DNA of 64,000 nt from Saposhnikovia divaricata (lineage: Eukaryota > Streptophyta > Magnoliopsida > Apiales > Apiaceae): NCBI GenBank assembly GCA_036435485.1, contig CM071597.1:142597647-142661646 (forward strand). The letters run 5' to 3'. The position numbers and the translations under genes are program-made. Numbering within the stretch: the stretch's first letter is position 1; each line of letters opens with the position of its first letter. Of this stretch, positions 1 through 11,525 are shown in pieces. Below the pieces are notes generated by a model, which saw nothing but the letters and a program-made list of their open reading frames with translations, did not search any database and had not been told where the DNA came from.

Positions 1-1541
1 TGGATTAACGAACAAAGTTTTGGGATGAAATGAGATATTAGCAACAACCTCGTTGTTAGCTATACTTGATGATAAAAAGAGGACTTTGAGAGTCACGATG
101 ATGCGTCTTTCAAGAGTTTAAGAGGTGTGCTGATGCAGTAGAAAGGGGATGATAGCCTATACTTCTAAACAACATAAAGGTTACGGGATAGGATATACTA
201 ACCGTGAGTCTAGGATTAGTCATGATGGCGTTCACGCATAAAACTGAGACGTTAACCTTATGAGAAAAGTGTGAAAATTTCTCCACAAGTGCCATAAGTA
301 TATCTTCATATTAGAACTAAACATAAGAAAGAGAAGGTGACGAAAGGGAGCAGAGAGTATAATGGAGAAATTTGTTATTACCTAGGGAAGGCCAGTGTGG
401 TGGCCGATACCTATAGAAGGTATTATTCGAAATTGGAATTCAGTCAGTATTGACCAAGAAAATAGAGTATATACAATAAAGAATAATGTTAGAGGAAAAT
501 AAATAAATTATGGGGAAGGACAAAGATGTATAGAAATTTAAGAGAATGTTTGGCAAACGAATATGAAGAATGGTATTGGCAAACTATTAAGTACAAACCC
601 GACATGCCAAAAGCAGAATGATAGAGATCTAGTGGATTAATTCCGCCTGTAGAAAATATTGAACGTGAACAGAATTATAATGAATTTCATAAGTAGGTCG
701 CCAAAGACCTAGCCAAGAGATGGCCCTAGTTGAGTTATAATTGTTGGACCAAGTGATTTACCTACGAGAGACTTTCCATTGAGAAGATTATCGAATATTA
801 TACGGAAGAGATGGTGGTGTGCAATATAAAACTTCTGCAGCGATTACGTCAGATAAAGACTTAAGGTTAAACTTCGAATATTGAAGGTGCTTTCAGGTAT
901 ATTTAACAAAGAGATTGAGCGTATGTACTAATTTGATCTGTGGTTGACGGACAGGGAAGAAGAATTATCCAGACGATCGAATTTGTATTTAGTGTCGTGC
1001 CTTAGATTTCACGGGGAAATCGAGAATAAAAACTTATCCATGAAATGAATGTTGTTATCACGATCATCACTCTGCGAACGTAAGGACGTCTCTTGTAAAG
1101 CGTACTGTGAAAGAAGAAGTTTTGCTTTTCTTGCGCTACGAAGAAGTCAATAAACGAGGGATATAGTAGCTGAACTGGTTCGACATATACCGAAGACTAT
1201 ACAGTATCCATAGCAAGTGGTAATGGCTGACGGGAGGCAACACATGCGTGCTGATCAAGCCAAGGAATGTGAGGAATACCATGCGTATTGACGTTGTCTC
1301 AGATTATAAAACGCGACCACAAAGTATTCACGGGCCAACGATACAAGGACTCAACACGGATACTATGAACAATGTAGAAGAGGAACGTATAAGTAGTGGG
1401 ATAGAAATTTTCATTCATAGCACAACCGATAAGGAATACAGGTCGAGGAGAACAATAGGGTTGAAGTGTCAACCTGAGAGTTGGAAAGGGTAAGGTTGGA
1501 ATTGTATCCACAACTATTATCCTTAGGTTCTTAAGATAGAA
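1..1541 (+). pseudogene. Decayed Ty3/gypsy pol remnant (integrase to chromodomain end)
   Basis: No long frame is open here. Around 1219-1285 the plus strand reads ADGRQHMRADQAKECE, which lines up with the integrase C-terminal stretch of the better-kept Ty3 copy in this window (DRQKKYADQTRKDKEYE). A decayed chromodomain-like stretch runs to about 1493. A polypurine tract and an LTR start of the same family follow at once, so this is the 3' part of an old plus-strand chromovirus. Upstream of about 1200 I can only say that the A/G-rich sequence fits decayed pol. It is non-functional. Confidence is good for the last 350 bases and weak before that. Confidence 0.5.
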
Positions 1542-1735
1542 TCCTTTTAAGGAGAGGAGACTGCATTAACCCTAATTTTCGTGAATATTCGAAACCTGGT
1601 CGAATAGTAATTTTATGGGTGGATGAGAAATCTTTGCGATCACGAGATGTACGAATTATTAAATGAAGATTTCGAATTCATATTACGTCCTTACGGTACA
1701 GACGAGTGTATGTAAAAGTCATTAGTTTTTTTTTT
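1542..1735 (+). repeat. Polypurine tract and truncated LTR start, Ty3
   Basis: The tract TTTTAAGGAGAGGAGACTG is a diverged copy of the polypurine tract at 2231-2249. The next 170 bases match the first 170 bases of the LTR at 2248 in spaced blocks, including AGTGTATGTAAA. The LTR then stops abruptly at a run of T, where integrase C-terminal coding of a second copy begins. This is a truncated 3' LTR, fused by deletion or recombination to the next element. Confidence 0.55.
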
Positions 1736-1737
1736 TA

Positions 1738-2234
1738 CGAAACCCATTATTTCGTATGGTCAAATTTTACGAGATATCAAAGGAGTATGAGGTGGGAGAC
1801 TTCGTGATGCTAAAGGTATCCCCTCGAAAAGGATTGATGAGATTTGGAAAGAAAGGGAAGCTAAGTCTGAGGTTTATAGGACCTTTTGAGATTTTGAGGC
1901 GTGTTGGAAAGTTAGCCTATGAACTAGCCTTGCCCCCAAGCTTGTAGCAAGTGCATAATGCGTTTCATGTGACCATGCTACGACCCTACCACCCGGACTT
2001 TCGGCATGTGATAGAGTACGACCAAGTGGACCTACAACCAGACTTGACCTATGTGGAGCAACCCGTGGAAATCATGGATAGAGAAGAACAAGTGCTGAGG
2101 AACAAGGTTTTCAAACTAATAAGGAATTGTGAGAAAATCAAGATATGGAAGAATCCACCTGGAAGTTGAAAGAGTGAAACAAAGAAGGAGTAACCCTAGT
2201 GATTCCTAAACTGATTCCGGGACGGAATCCTTTT
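1738..2234 (+). pseudogene. Ty3 chromovirus integrase C-terminus and chromodomain fragment
   Basis: The reading frame contains the integrase GPY/F-type segment (SLRFIGPFEIL), then VHNAFHVTMLRPYH, then the linker into a Tekay/Del-type chromodomain (EQPVEIMDREEQVLRNK). In the family this region contacts DNA and chromatin and guides integration. An in-frame TAG at 1945-1947 sits where the young copy at 31.4-44.8 kb has CAG. A frameshift near 2127 moves the end of the chromodomain into another frame. Everything upstream of the integrase tail is missing. The polypurine tract and a full LTR follow in the same direction, so this is the 3' end of a plus-strand element. Confidence 0.85.
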
Positions 2235-2247
2235 AAGGAGGGGAGAC
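2235..2247 (+). other. Polypurine tract (plus-strand primer) of Ty3 element
   Basis: AAGGAGGGGAGAC lies directly before the LTR start TGTAAGAACCC. The same tract, reversed, flanks the LTRs at 23202-23214 and 34894-34906. In LTR retrotransposons it primes plus-strand DNA synthesis. Confidence 0.85.
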
Positions 2248-5200
2248 TGTAAGAACCCAAAATTTCGGTAGAATTAAAACTTTTCCTATTATGATGAAGT
2301 GCATCAATGAATAGTGATTTGGTGGATAAATAGTGATTTTGAGGATTAAGAAAATTTTTCATGCCACCTATGTACGAGACGTAGTGTGGATATTCCGAAG
2401 TTATACTAGTAATCTACGGAGTAAATAAGTGTATGTAAATGCGATCGGAATTCAGAAATTCCAAATTCTATTTTCGTGTAATATTTGACCGATCAGTGAA
2501 TTATATATCAGTAATATCAAGAAATGAGATATTTAATTTGAGGAATTGAGGAGTTAATATTTTGGAATTTTATTATAAGTGATTTGAGAATTTGGAACGA
2601 AAACCATTGAGGAAGTGAAACAAACGTTCTAGAAACCGCTGAAACTTTACAATGAGATTAAGCGATTGAGCGAACGAATCATGGATTAAGGATATGGTAT
2701 ATTAAGAGTCCAAGGAAGGATATATTATGAGAGGGAAAAGGGATTGAGAATAAACTCCTAGAATTGAGAAAAGAGAATGCTTGAGAAATCGGGAGAACGT
2801 TTTCTGAGATAAAGAGAAATAAACAAGGGATGTTGGAATTAATATTCGTTCGAGGTATTGTGCTATATTAGAGCAATAATATGCAACATATAAGTTGTAA
2901 CGTATTTATTTTATTCAAGAAACGACAAGGAAATCAAGGCGGTGGAAAAGAAAACAAAACAAAAGGACTTAAGTGCAAGAAACAAGAGACAAGGACTTGG
3001 TTGCAATTAGAAAAGGGCTTGGTTGCAATTTAAGTGGATAAGAAATCTAGAGGAGCTAATGAGAGGTTTCCACCTAGCAAGGATGAGATGCATCCAACCA
3101 AAAATAGATATATATCAAGTGTATGGCATTATTAAAACATAAAACCAAGAACAAAACCATTCTGCCCAGCAGAACACCTCTCAGTAAAACGGGCCTAGAG
3201 CCTTCATTACTCAATGAAATTTTTTGTTCTTTACATGGTTAGAAATCTGTTAAGACGCTCTACAACTTTCATTCAGGAGCCTCGACCAGGAAACGAGTGC
3301 AAGGGCTTCGTTTTTGCTGATCTTTGGGGCGTGTTTTTCCAGTCAGGAAACCCACTTCCATGTTCTTGATTTCTTTGGTGAGATTGAAGATGGTGAGCAT
3401 AGAGTAAGGCTTCCCCAAGGTTAACCAAGCTTGTTTGAGATTGTAAGAACATCAAGAAGGTATAAAACTCTAACCCCTCTTGGCCATGAATTATTTATGG
3501 TGTTTAATGTTAGATCCATGGATGTTAGTGTGAATCTTGGACATATAAGTTATGGATGATGTAGATCTTGAGTTTAAGTGTTGTGGTTATGATTTTTAAG
3601 GTTGTGGTTAGTGTATGTATCTCCATGTATGTTATAAAGTATGATCTTGGTGATTTAGATGTTGGTTGTGATGTGGATGTAAGATTCTTGGTTGGTTTAG
3701 TGATATAAGCATGCTGAGATTTTTCCAGGAACTTGAACTGTCTTGTAAGAGGGTTTTGAACCCCAAAATCTTGTCCCCTGAGGTCCTAATATATATTGTT
3801 GGAAAGGTATTTGAATGTAGTTTCCAGAAATATAAGGTTCATGACTAGGTGATGTATAGATGTTGAGTTATGGCCTGAGAAGTGAAATGTGTTTCTGGAT
3901 TTTGGGCTGCACTAAATGGTCCCCTTGTGAACCTTGTTTAAACCCCTAAAAATTTATGTAGGATCATGCAAAAATTAGAGAAGCTAGAAAATGCAGTGGT
4001 GAAGGCTACCCAAAAAGAATTGGATTAAAATATGTATTTTTCGATTTTATAAAAATGCTAGAGTAAAATTCGCGCAAGGGAAAAAGTCGTAAGTGGAGTG
4101 TAATTTTAGGGGTAATGGATATGATTCGGATATGGTAACCAAATTAAGTCGAATAAGTGACGAGCATAATCGAGTGATGACATGAACATATAGTGGGGCT
4201 AGAGTGTCATAAGACGAAGTCATTAAGTTAATTTTGTACCCCCTAAAACCCCGCAATTAAAGAGATATTGATTAAGGTACTAACGAACGGTTATTGCTTA
4301 TGTATAGATCATTCCACTCCGCACGCTCGACCACCCCAACCTCACCAAGGCAAGTTTACTTTTCAAAACTTACATATAAAAGGACTTTCACTGTTGTGTT
4401 TGTAGTTTTCAAGCATATCAAATGTTTATGTTTATCGAAGTATCGATGAAATTGAGATGTATAAGTACATATATGTTTGCACCCCTTGAACTTAGAATGA
4501 AATGTTTTCTTCGGACAACGACTCTAGTAATAGAGGTCGTAGTGGTCCGTATATACTATTGACCGGGGAGCGGTATATTATTATATCGTAATTAAATTGC
4601 GAAAACCCGAAGGGTCATTCGGGGAGTATCGTATACTCAAGTAATTATTTTTATATCTTCGTAAATACTCAAAATACCTATCTTGGATTAAAAGCTTATT
4701 TAATTAAATAATTATTTTATTAATTATTAATATTAAATCTTAAAATATCATTTATTAATTATTGTTCATTATTTTAAAGTCAAAGCTAATCCAAGATACC
4801 TTTAGCACTTTCAAACTCGAACTCTCTCGAATTCAAAACATTTTCGAAAACCCCCGGTCAGGTTTGCTTCTTGTATGATTTCAAGAATCATCGGTCGACT
4901 GATGTCGGATCTCAATTACTCAGTTTTCAATCAAAATCAAGTTTTAAAAGAAAAAGAAAAAGGGACTCTGGCAGGTGTGGGAACCGTTGACGAACGATTC
5001 CCGGGATGTGTAAGCGGCCGTGAGCCAGGCGGTCCATCAATTATTATTCCGGCCCAGGTGTTGCCGAAGGATGATTACAGATGTAGTTTTCATCGAGGGT
5101 GATTACGGATGTAGTTTTCATCCGGGGATAGTTACGGATGTAGTTTCTATCCTTCTACCGGTAGAGAAGACCCGCGGATTATTGGACTTGGATGTGGCGA

Positions 5201-6157
5201 CTGATCATCGTCAATCCTTGTCATGTTTTTATGTTTTCTTCCAGTCCCATCCTCCACTTTGGAAAAATACTCAAACACTGCTTCTTGGGCCTAAGTGCCA
5301 AGTTGCCGATAGTGTGGTTTTTGATAAGAAAAATATTGACATCGTGCAGTATCTAGAACTGCAAGATTTTCTATAAAGATTGGCACGTGTTAGTGCACTC
5401 TTGCAATTATTTCAAAGAATGAAATGTTTTTGTATGGGAAACCTTCTAAGCTAATGGAAGGAAAGAGGTTTGCAATGATGTATTCCCTGTACAATATGTT
5501 AATCGTAGAGTGTTTTGCCGAAAATGATATACTCATATGTATATATTTTCAAACTTGAGATATATTGAAATGGGAACCTTATAAAGGGTTCATATGTTAT
5601 TCTTAAAGCTCCTTAGTGAGTATAGATGTTTTATTCAAACTCGGACATATACATTGTCCAATTATGTTTTGAAATCTGAGATATATACCCATATAGTTGG
5701 GAATGTTTTCGAAATAAACCACATTATTATTTTACAAAATGGTGAACTTGCTGAGCATTATGTAGCTCATTCTTTCTTTATAAAAACTTTTCAGCAAGAG
5801 AAGAATTTGGCCGATTAACTCCGCACCAGCAGAAGAGGAGTAGAAGAATTACCCCGGAGATGATTTAGTTCCTGATAAATACTACAGAGTAAGTCTGATA
5901 GGTTTTCAACTGTAATAGTAAGACTTGTCTTCAAGTATAGTTGTATAAGTGGAAGTGCGTAAGACTCTGGATTGTACAGATGAATTGTAATATTTAGTGT
6001 TACTTTTGATTATCGTTTCTGAGGCTCTAACTTGTTTGTGCGTAAGATTGAGGTCTGGACGTATGTATTGTTGAGTTGTAAAGTTAATACAGGTATGATA
6101 TGGTTGGATGATGATGTGACGACCTGAATCTTTGACCTCGGATTTGGGGACGTCACA
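2248..6157 (+). repeat. 3' LTR of Ty3/gypsy chromovirus (Tekay/Del type), 3.9 kb
   Basis: It starts TGTAAGAACCCAAAATTTCG directly after a polypurine tract and ends GATTTGGGGACGTCACA. Both ends match, in reverse, those of the two minus-strand Ty3 elements at 18868-46790 and 31398-44828. Shared interior landmarks are a GGTCGAG-type block near 4327, the CTACCGGTAG palindrome near 5155 and a triple 28-29 bp repeat at 5072-5150. It is diverged from the young LTRs and carries several hundred bases of private sequence. The partner 5' LTR lies outside the window, so no target duplication can be checked. Confidence 0.85.
5072..5150 (+). repeat. Triple direct repeat in LTR (GATTACGGATGTAGTTTTCA)
   Basis: Three copies with starts at 5072, 5101 and 5129 (spacing 29 and 28) share the core TTACGGATGTAGTTT. 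The same array occurs in both LTRs of the young element at about 32250-32336 and 42184-42270. Repeats inside LTRs are often enhancer-like; that role is inferred. Confidence 0.8.
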
Positions 6158-7000
6158 TTAGCCTTTACAACTCACCAAAAAACCTCTCAAAAGTTGTTAC
6201 GAAATTCACTGATCAACAACCCCCTTACCCACTTGTAAATAACAACCTAGATTTTATTGTAGTTTTAGGGTAGTATAAATTTCTTTCTTTTCTTGTTTTG
6301 TAGATCAAAATTTTGTAAACACTCCTTTTAAGTTTAATGCAATTTCAAGCTTCCTTTATTTTCTTGTCTTGCTCTTTCGTTTATTTTGCCTCGCTTTCGT
6401 TATTTTCGTAAATCCGTTTAGTGGATAAAGTAACAAAATGCTAACCACTTGGTGTTAAAAGTAACGATTTCTAATTTCTTGTTCTTAGTTAATAATCATA
6501 GTTGAGCCCCTTTAAATCTCCATTTTATTGTGGGCATTTTAATTCTAAATCATGGTTTTAGTTTAAATATAATTTCATTTTCGTAGTTAATCTCTTTATC
6601 TTCGTATTTAATTTTCAAACAAAACACAAAAATATTACAAAAATTTCAGTTTGTATTTTCTAGTTTGTTTTTTTTTTTGGTTTAATTGGAAGCAAAAGTT
6701 TTCTTTCTCCCCTATTTTTCTTTTTTATTCGAATACCCAGCTCCCCTGTTTTATTTTGAATCCCAGAACAAAAATTCCATCTCCCTCTTTTCTTTTCCTT
6801 TTCTTCTTCTACAAACCCCAGCCTCACCCCTCTTGTTTTTCTGTTGTTTTTTTTTTGCTGATCTCTGTTAACTCTCCTCTATTTTCTACTCAAATCAAAC
6901 CCATCTCCTTTTTTTTCCTTTGTTTCTTTGTTTTCTCCTTTGTCTTGTTTTCTTGATTCTGGGTTTCGTTTTGAGTTTTCTGCTGTCAGTTGCTGTTCGA
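6158..7000. other. AT/pyrimidine-rich intergenic DNA
   Basis: No supported gene. The part from 6158 to 6650 is AT-rich, with a TATA-like TAGTATAAATTT near 6272. The part from 6651 to 6960 is strongly pyrimidine-rich on the plus strand, so its open frames are only low-complexity F/S/L/P strings. It resembles a leader or LTR-internal region, but I see no matching partner in the window. Confidence 0.4.
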
Positions 7001-7760
7001 ATCGCTATTTTTCTGATTCTTTTCTTCGATTCTAACCGAGTCTATGCATAGTCGAGTTAGTTTGTTTTGTAGCCGAGTCACCTTTTGCTATTTCATTTTC
7101 GTTGATGTTCTGATTGTTCTGAGTTTCTCGTTTGTTGCTGAGTTCTTGTTGGGTTTTTGTTGAGTTTTTGCGATTTTTTATCGACTAGAATAGTTGAGTT
7201 TATTTATTGCATTTTTGCGAGTTTGGGCTGAGTTATTTGCTCATGAGTTGTTTGTTTTTCACTGGGAATCCGTAGTCTTGTTGCTGTTGGTCGAATGTCT
7301 ATTTCGTTGGTTTCATTTCCTTGTAACTGCTGAGTTACTGTGTTACTGAGTTACTGTGTTTGTTGTTGCTGCGTGTTTGAATGCTGAGTTTGAATTCTGG
7401 GTTGAGTTGCTGAGTCGACCGGGTTATGTTTGCTTTGTCCTTTTTTTGTTTAATCTCTCGAGTTTTCTGTTCAACTCGTTATTAGTACACTGAGTTTGCA
7501 GTTCGATGTATATGTGTGAATTTTTTATGCTTGCTGAGTTTTGTTTTGCTGTTTGTACTGAATAACAGAGCTGTGAATCTTGAGTTCCTACGTTGAGTTT
7601 TCAATTTTCTTTGAGTCCACTGTGTAGGAATTTGCTATATAGTCTAAGTTTTCGATTGGTTTCGCTGTCTGAGTATCATTTTCTAAATTCTGGTTTCGTT
7701 GTTTTTGTTTATGAATTGTTTTCGTTTGCTGAGTTGGATCATTGGTTGTAATTTTGGCTA
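7001..7760 (+). repeat. Low-complexity region rich in (GCT)GAGTT motifs
   Basis: GAGTT or CTGAGTT recurs well over 20 times in about 750 bases at irregular spacing, without a fixed tandem period. No open frame of note is present. It is simple-sequence drift or a decayed repeat of unknown origin. Confidence 0.45.
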
Positions 7761-9960
7761 GTCTCATTTTACGAACACTCGAATTTTTCTTAAAATTTTC
7801 ACACTTTTAAAATACAAATTTTAATTTTTTGTTCTTTTTATTTAATTAGTTTAAAATAAATTGCCTTATAGGAATTAAATAGTAAAATCGAAATTTTCCA
7901 AAACCCAATTGCTCTAGTTCAACTAAATTAAATTTTAAGGTTTGCGAAAATAATAAGTCTCTGTGAATCGATATCTCAAGTATTAAAACGATGAAATTGT
8001 ACGCTTGCAATTTAAATCTTTATTTTTATCACATCATTTATTAATAAAAAGACTAAAATACTCCTTATAATTTAACTGCATTTTGATAAAATCACGTTCA
8101 GGTGTTGTAAACTGAAAGAAAAATTAAAGTATCGAAGGTGAAGTGCCAGCAAAAAAATAATGGTACCTATCTGTATTTAACAAATACTTAAAGGTTACAG
8201 TGTCTTCTTTATAAGGAAAAGAATGTGAAATTACTCTTATATTAGTACATTTAAAGTTGGCATTTTATTTAGTTTCTTTGATTTAGTTTTCTTAAGTACC
8301 TGTAATTGTAGCAAACTTTTTGTCATGAATGTGATTCCTTGCTTTGGTTTTTTCTACGAGTAGACTGTTAGAAATTTTTGGTTGATTTACATTAGTAAAA
8401 AAGCTGATGGGGTATTCAGTTATCAAATACCAAAAGAATATGTTAGATGATACTATTTTCTTTTGCCTGAATATTACTGTTGTGATCATACATTTATATA
8501 GGGTATTACTTTATCGTGCTGTGCATTCTTAGTTTCCCAATAGCGGAAATTCTGCATTTAGCATGTTTGAAAATTTCTTGATGTATGTAGTCTGGTATGT
8601 AGAGGTATCACACTTAGCGGAAAGCAAACAGACACTTACATCGGTTGAAATCTACTTTATATGATTAACATATTTGTGACATTTAGTGGAAAAAGAGCTT
8701 CAAATGTATGAAGTGTCTAAAGTTTTGAAAAGAGATTTTAGAACAACAAAGTGCTTACAAGAAGATAAGTGGTTCCTCAGTCTGTGTTGGATAGAGATAA
8801 GTAATGGACTGAAGAAGATAGTGCAACAGCACTAGGTCACATGTATATAAGCAGAATCACTCGTATATATTAGGGGTGTGAGGTATTAAAAATTATGAGT
8901 AACTCAATATTAATAATTACGAGTTGTATTAAAAATGCAATTAAAGAAGTATCTAACCAAAGGGACCCCTTTGGTTAGATTTCTACGTTTGGTGTGAATT
9001 ATATGTCTATTCAGATATTATCTTGATATATTTATATAATATCTGAAAATTATATTTTGTGACTAATTTTCTCTTGCCGTTTTTTTCTTTTTTCGTAGGT
9101 GCATTTGGACGTCTTGTTTGGATGGAATATGTTTAAAAAGGCAAAAATGGTGCACAATGGATCTTTCTAATCTCGTGATTCAGATAAGTATTTTCATTAT
9201 TACTGACATTTTTGTTTCTTGGGCTCTTTTCAAATTTAAGATTTTATTGTCTAAACTTTCGGGACATCTTTGCATGACCTTCGATTAGATGATAAGCTTT
9301 ATTGAATAAAAGAAATTCCTTTTTTTGCGGTATTATATTTCGGTACAATTCATTTTACGAGAATGTATTTCTCTGAAAAAAAGTTAGCATTTCACCAGTG
9401 ATGCACAAAAAGTCTTAACCCAAAATTTTGGACCAGTTCAATTTGGAAAAAAAAACTTGAATAGAGCCTGGTTCGATACTATTATCTTATAATTTATGGA
9501 AAATTCAGAGTTTAGTCCTGTCTGAATGAAAGTCTTATCCTCGGATAAAAATTCAGTTAAATTATTAAAAATTGTTAAATATTTTATAATAATCCAGTCA
9601 TTCCAATCAAAATAAAATTCGGATTAAATTTTTACAAAATTAACGATCCAGTTTGAACTTTTTTAATGTTGCGAATTGGTGTCTTACTATTAATTATAGG
9701 GAAAAATGCGGCTAAGCAATTATTTAGGAGACTTTTTTTTATAATTAAAATTTTATAAAAAGGGTTGGTAACACTTCAAAGCAAAAAGCCTAGAAGCCCA
9801 TCCCACCCATACAGACCCAATGAAGGGCCAATAGAGATACAAACCCATGTGTGGGTCGATGGAAAAGGTGCAGATTAGAAAAAGCCATAGTGGCTAGAAC
9901 AACAGAGTAGCAGAAGAGCAAGGTAAACAGTGGACAAAAGTGGGCATAGTGTATGAGCCC
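7761..9960. other. AT-rich intergenic DNA without recognisable genes
   Basis: Read on both strands, this stretch has only short chance frames. The one clear structure is the perfect inverted repeat at 8951-8980. A short exon-like stretch at 9100-9180 has an acceptor-like TTTTTCGTAG but runs into a stop and has no recognisable product. Confidence 0.4.
8951..8980. repeat. Perfect 14-bp inverted repeat with 2-nt spacer
   Basis: ATCTAACCAAAGGG is followed by AC and then by its exact reverse complement, CCCTTTGGTTAGAT. The 30-base palindrome could be two transposon termini joined head to head or a decayed MITE core. No flanking element is visible. Confidence 0.85.
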
Positions 9961-10623
9961 TCACTGAATCCCTCCCCCATTGTCAGAAACCTGGTCTTGA
10001 ACAACCTCGATAGGAGCAGTTTGTGCATCCACAGCAGGTGCGAAACCTGTCACCAATCCTTGTGCATCTATGGGGATCGGAGAAACCTGTAGTTGATGAA
10101 TTGGAGGACCAAACCCAATGTCCAAATCCAACTTCTCCTGAAGTCGACCGAATGGCTCGAAAAAATAGTGCATAGTTGTCCAGTTATTCATCCCAACAGC
10201 TGCTAGATAATGTGCAGAGCGATTTGCCAATTCTGAGATATACTTAAAGCAATTTTCCCATTCCGGGTTATAGCCAAGCAGTTTGTTGATCTGTTCAACT
10301 ATCCAGAGGCAAGTCCTGTCTCCTCTCCCATCCTATCGTTTAACTTCAAAGTAGGAGTTGAAGTTGTCAGTTTCCAGCATGACAAGTTCAAAGTGACAAA
10401 GGCGTGCTTGATTAAGTCCCATATGCAGTGCCCAAAGCTGTGTAGCAAGTGGTGAGAGACCCCTTACAGAACCAGGAAGACCACGAATAAGACGCCCACG
10501 GTGGTCTCGAATCACAATGCCAACTCCATTGTTGTTCCCGTTGTACTGTGGAGACGAGTGGAGCACATGAACATTAACTTCGTATTGACCACGGAGGGGA
10601 GCTTTCCAAGTGTAGTAAGGCAT
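9961..10623 (-). pseudogene. RNase H-like (RVT_3-type) reading frame with one in-frame stop
   Basis: The minus strand reads from an ATG at 10623 (MPYYTWKAPLRGQY) through a plant RNase H-fold pattern: a GVGIVIRDHRGRLI strand pair, the helix ATQLWALHMGLNQA and the strand HFELVMLETD. A TAG near 10333 interrupts it. The same frame continues with a typical domain tail (ELANRSAHYLAAVG) and a unique about 60-residue extension, ending with a stop at 9961. The catalytic carboxylates usual for RNase H are only partly present (late D in ETD; the first motif has IRD). A TATA-like site lies about 70 bases upstream. It could be a decayed domesticated retroelement domain, a host RNase H-domain gene, or a tail captured from a LINE. 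The LINE to its right has its own RNase H at 11740-12060, so this one is separate. It becomes a gene only if the stop is absent in other alleles. Confidence 0.6.
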
Positions 10624-10911
10624 GGTGTTGTGAGTGAAGAATATAGTGTGTAGTGTAAGAAGGTGTGAGGTTGTGTGTATGGTGAGAAAGTATATAAAGA
10701 GCCTTTTCTGTGTAATGCCCGGTAGAGTTTAGTCCTGTCCAGTGTATATGTAATGCGTGTCTCAATGTTGTCTACATTAGTACAGACGAGTGCATGGACG
10801 CATGTAGTAGGTATTGGGGATGGTAGAAAGTAAGATATGACTGGTGTACTGCTCCTGTTACAACATATATTCTAGAGCCGTGTGCGTTGCCATTTGGTAT
10901 ATAAACTCGTG
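10624..10911. other. Spacer between RNase H-like frame and hAT
   Basis: GT-rich spacer. It holds the TATA-like site at 10691 and may be the promoter/leader of the minus-strand RNase H-like frame, LINE 3' sequence, or both. Nothing else is seen. Confidence 0.35.
10691..10698 (-). promoter_or_regulatory. Possible TATA box upstream of the RNase H-like frame
   Basis: The plus strand reads TATATAAA, so the minus strand reads TTTATATA. It lies about 70 bases before the ATG at 10623, a reasonable distance for a plant core promoter. No other promoter element was identified. Confidence 0.35.
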
Positions 10912-10919
10912 TGTGAGGT

Positions 10920-11525
10920 CAGTGGCGGATCCAGGATTTAGTTCCAGGGGGAGCGAAAATATATGTATTAATTTTCAAAGATCAAGTAACCTCTACGTGA
11001 TTTCATATTTTGAAATCGCTGAATGATATCTTCAGTTTTTACGGTCAGAAAAACAAGATCGTTTAACCACTCATCTCCTATTCGATTACGCAGCCTAGTT
11101 TTTACGATATTCATTGCAGAGAATGATCTTTCTACCCCAGCCGTTGCTACAGGCAATAACAAAGCAAACTTCAAAAGTTTGTATGGGACTCCACAACCTA
11201 ATTAGCTTCTGTCTGTTTAGTTATATTTTTTTTATTTTAACATAATCTTTTGTTTATTTATTTTTGATAAATAACATAATCTTTTATTAATTATTTATTT
11301 GAAACATTATTTTAATTTCATAATTTTACCAATATCTAATATTTTGTAACTTTTTTTTTGAACTCAAATATTTTATAACTAATGTACAAAATTTACAACT
11401 TTAAAAAGTTATTTTGATTTTTCTAAAATAAATTATCAACAACTACAAAACTAAAAAAAAAAAAAAAAGTTACAGAAATTTTGAACCCAGCATACTCGAC
11501 CGAGTACGCTCGGCATCCGCCACTG
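10920..11525 (-). mobile_element. Non-autonomous hAT element, 606 bp, perfect 8-bp TSD
   Basis: The ends are perfect 11-bp terminal inverted repeats: CAGTGGCGGAT at 10920-10930 and its reverse complement ATCCGCCACTG at 11515-11525. They are flanked by identical 8-bp duplications TGTGAGGT at 10912-10919 and 11526-11533. An 8-bp TSD plus a CAG..CTG end is diagnostic of hAT. The interior keeps only the last part of the transposase on the minus strand; the rest is AT-rich with a run of A at about 11452-11468. It is an internally deleted derivative that could move only with transposase from another copy. Confidence 0.93.
10968..11174 (-). pseudogene. hAT transposase C-terminal dimerisation domain fragment
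   Basis: The 68-residue frame contains LLLPVATAGVERSFSAMN followed by KTRLRNRIGDEWLNDLV. This is the conserved hAT C-terminal dimerisation motif in the TTF/MYM-type zinc-finger branch. It mediates transposase multimerisation in the nucleus. The DDE/RNase H core, zinc finger and start are absent, so it cannot catalyse transposition. It lies wholly between the terminal inverted repeats at 10920 and 11525. Confidence 0.92.

Noticed and set aside
5020..5376. 118-codon frame inside an LTR
   Set aside because: Equivalent frames in the other LTR copies differ or break; it spans the repeat array and has no domain.
6651..6956. 101-codon open frame rich in Phe, Leu, Ser, Pro
   Set aside because: It is a translation of a pyrimidine tract; composition is monotonous and two frames are open together, as expected for low-complexity DNA.
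9100..9180. Exon-like stretch after TTTTTCGTAG
   Set aside because: The frame meets a TAA after about 24 codons, the donor is non-consensus and the product is unrecognisable.
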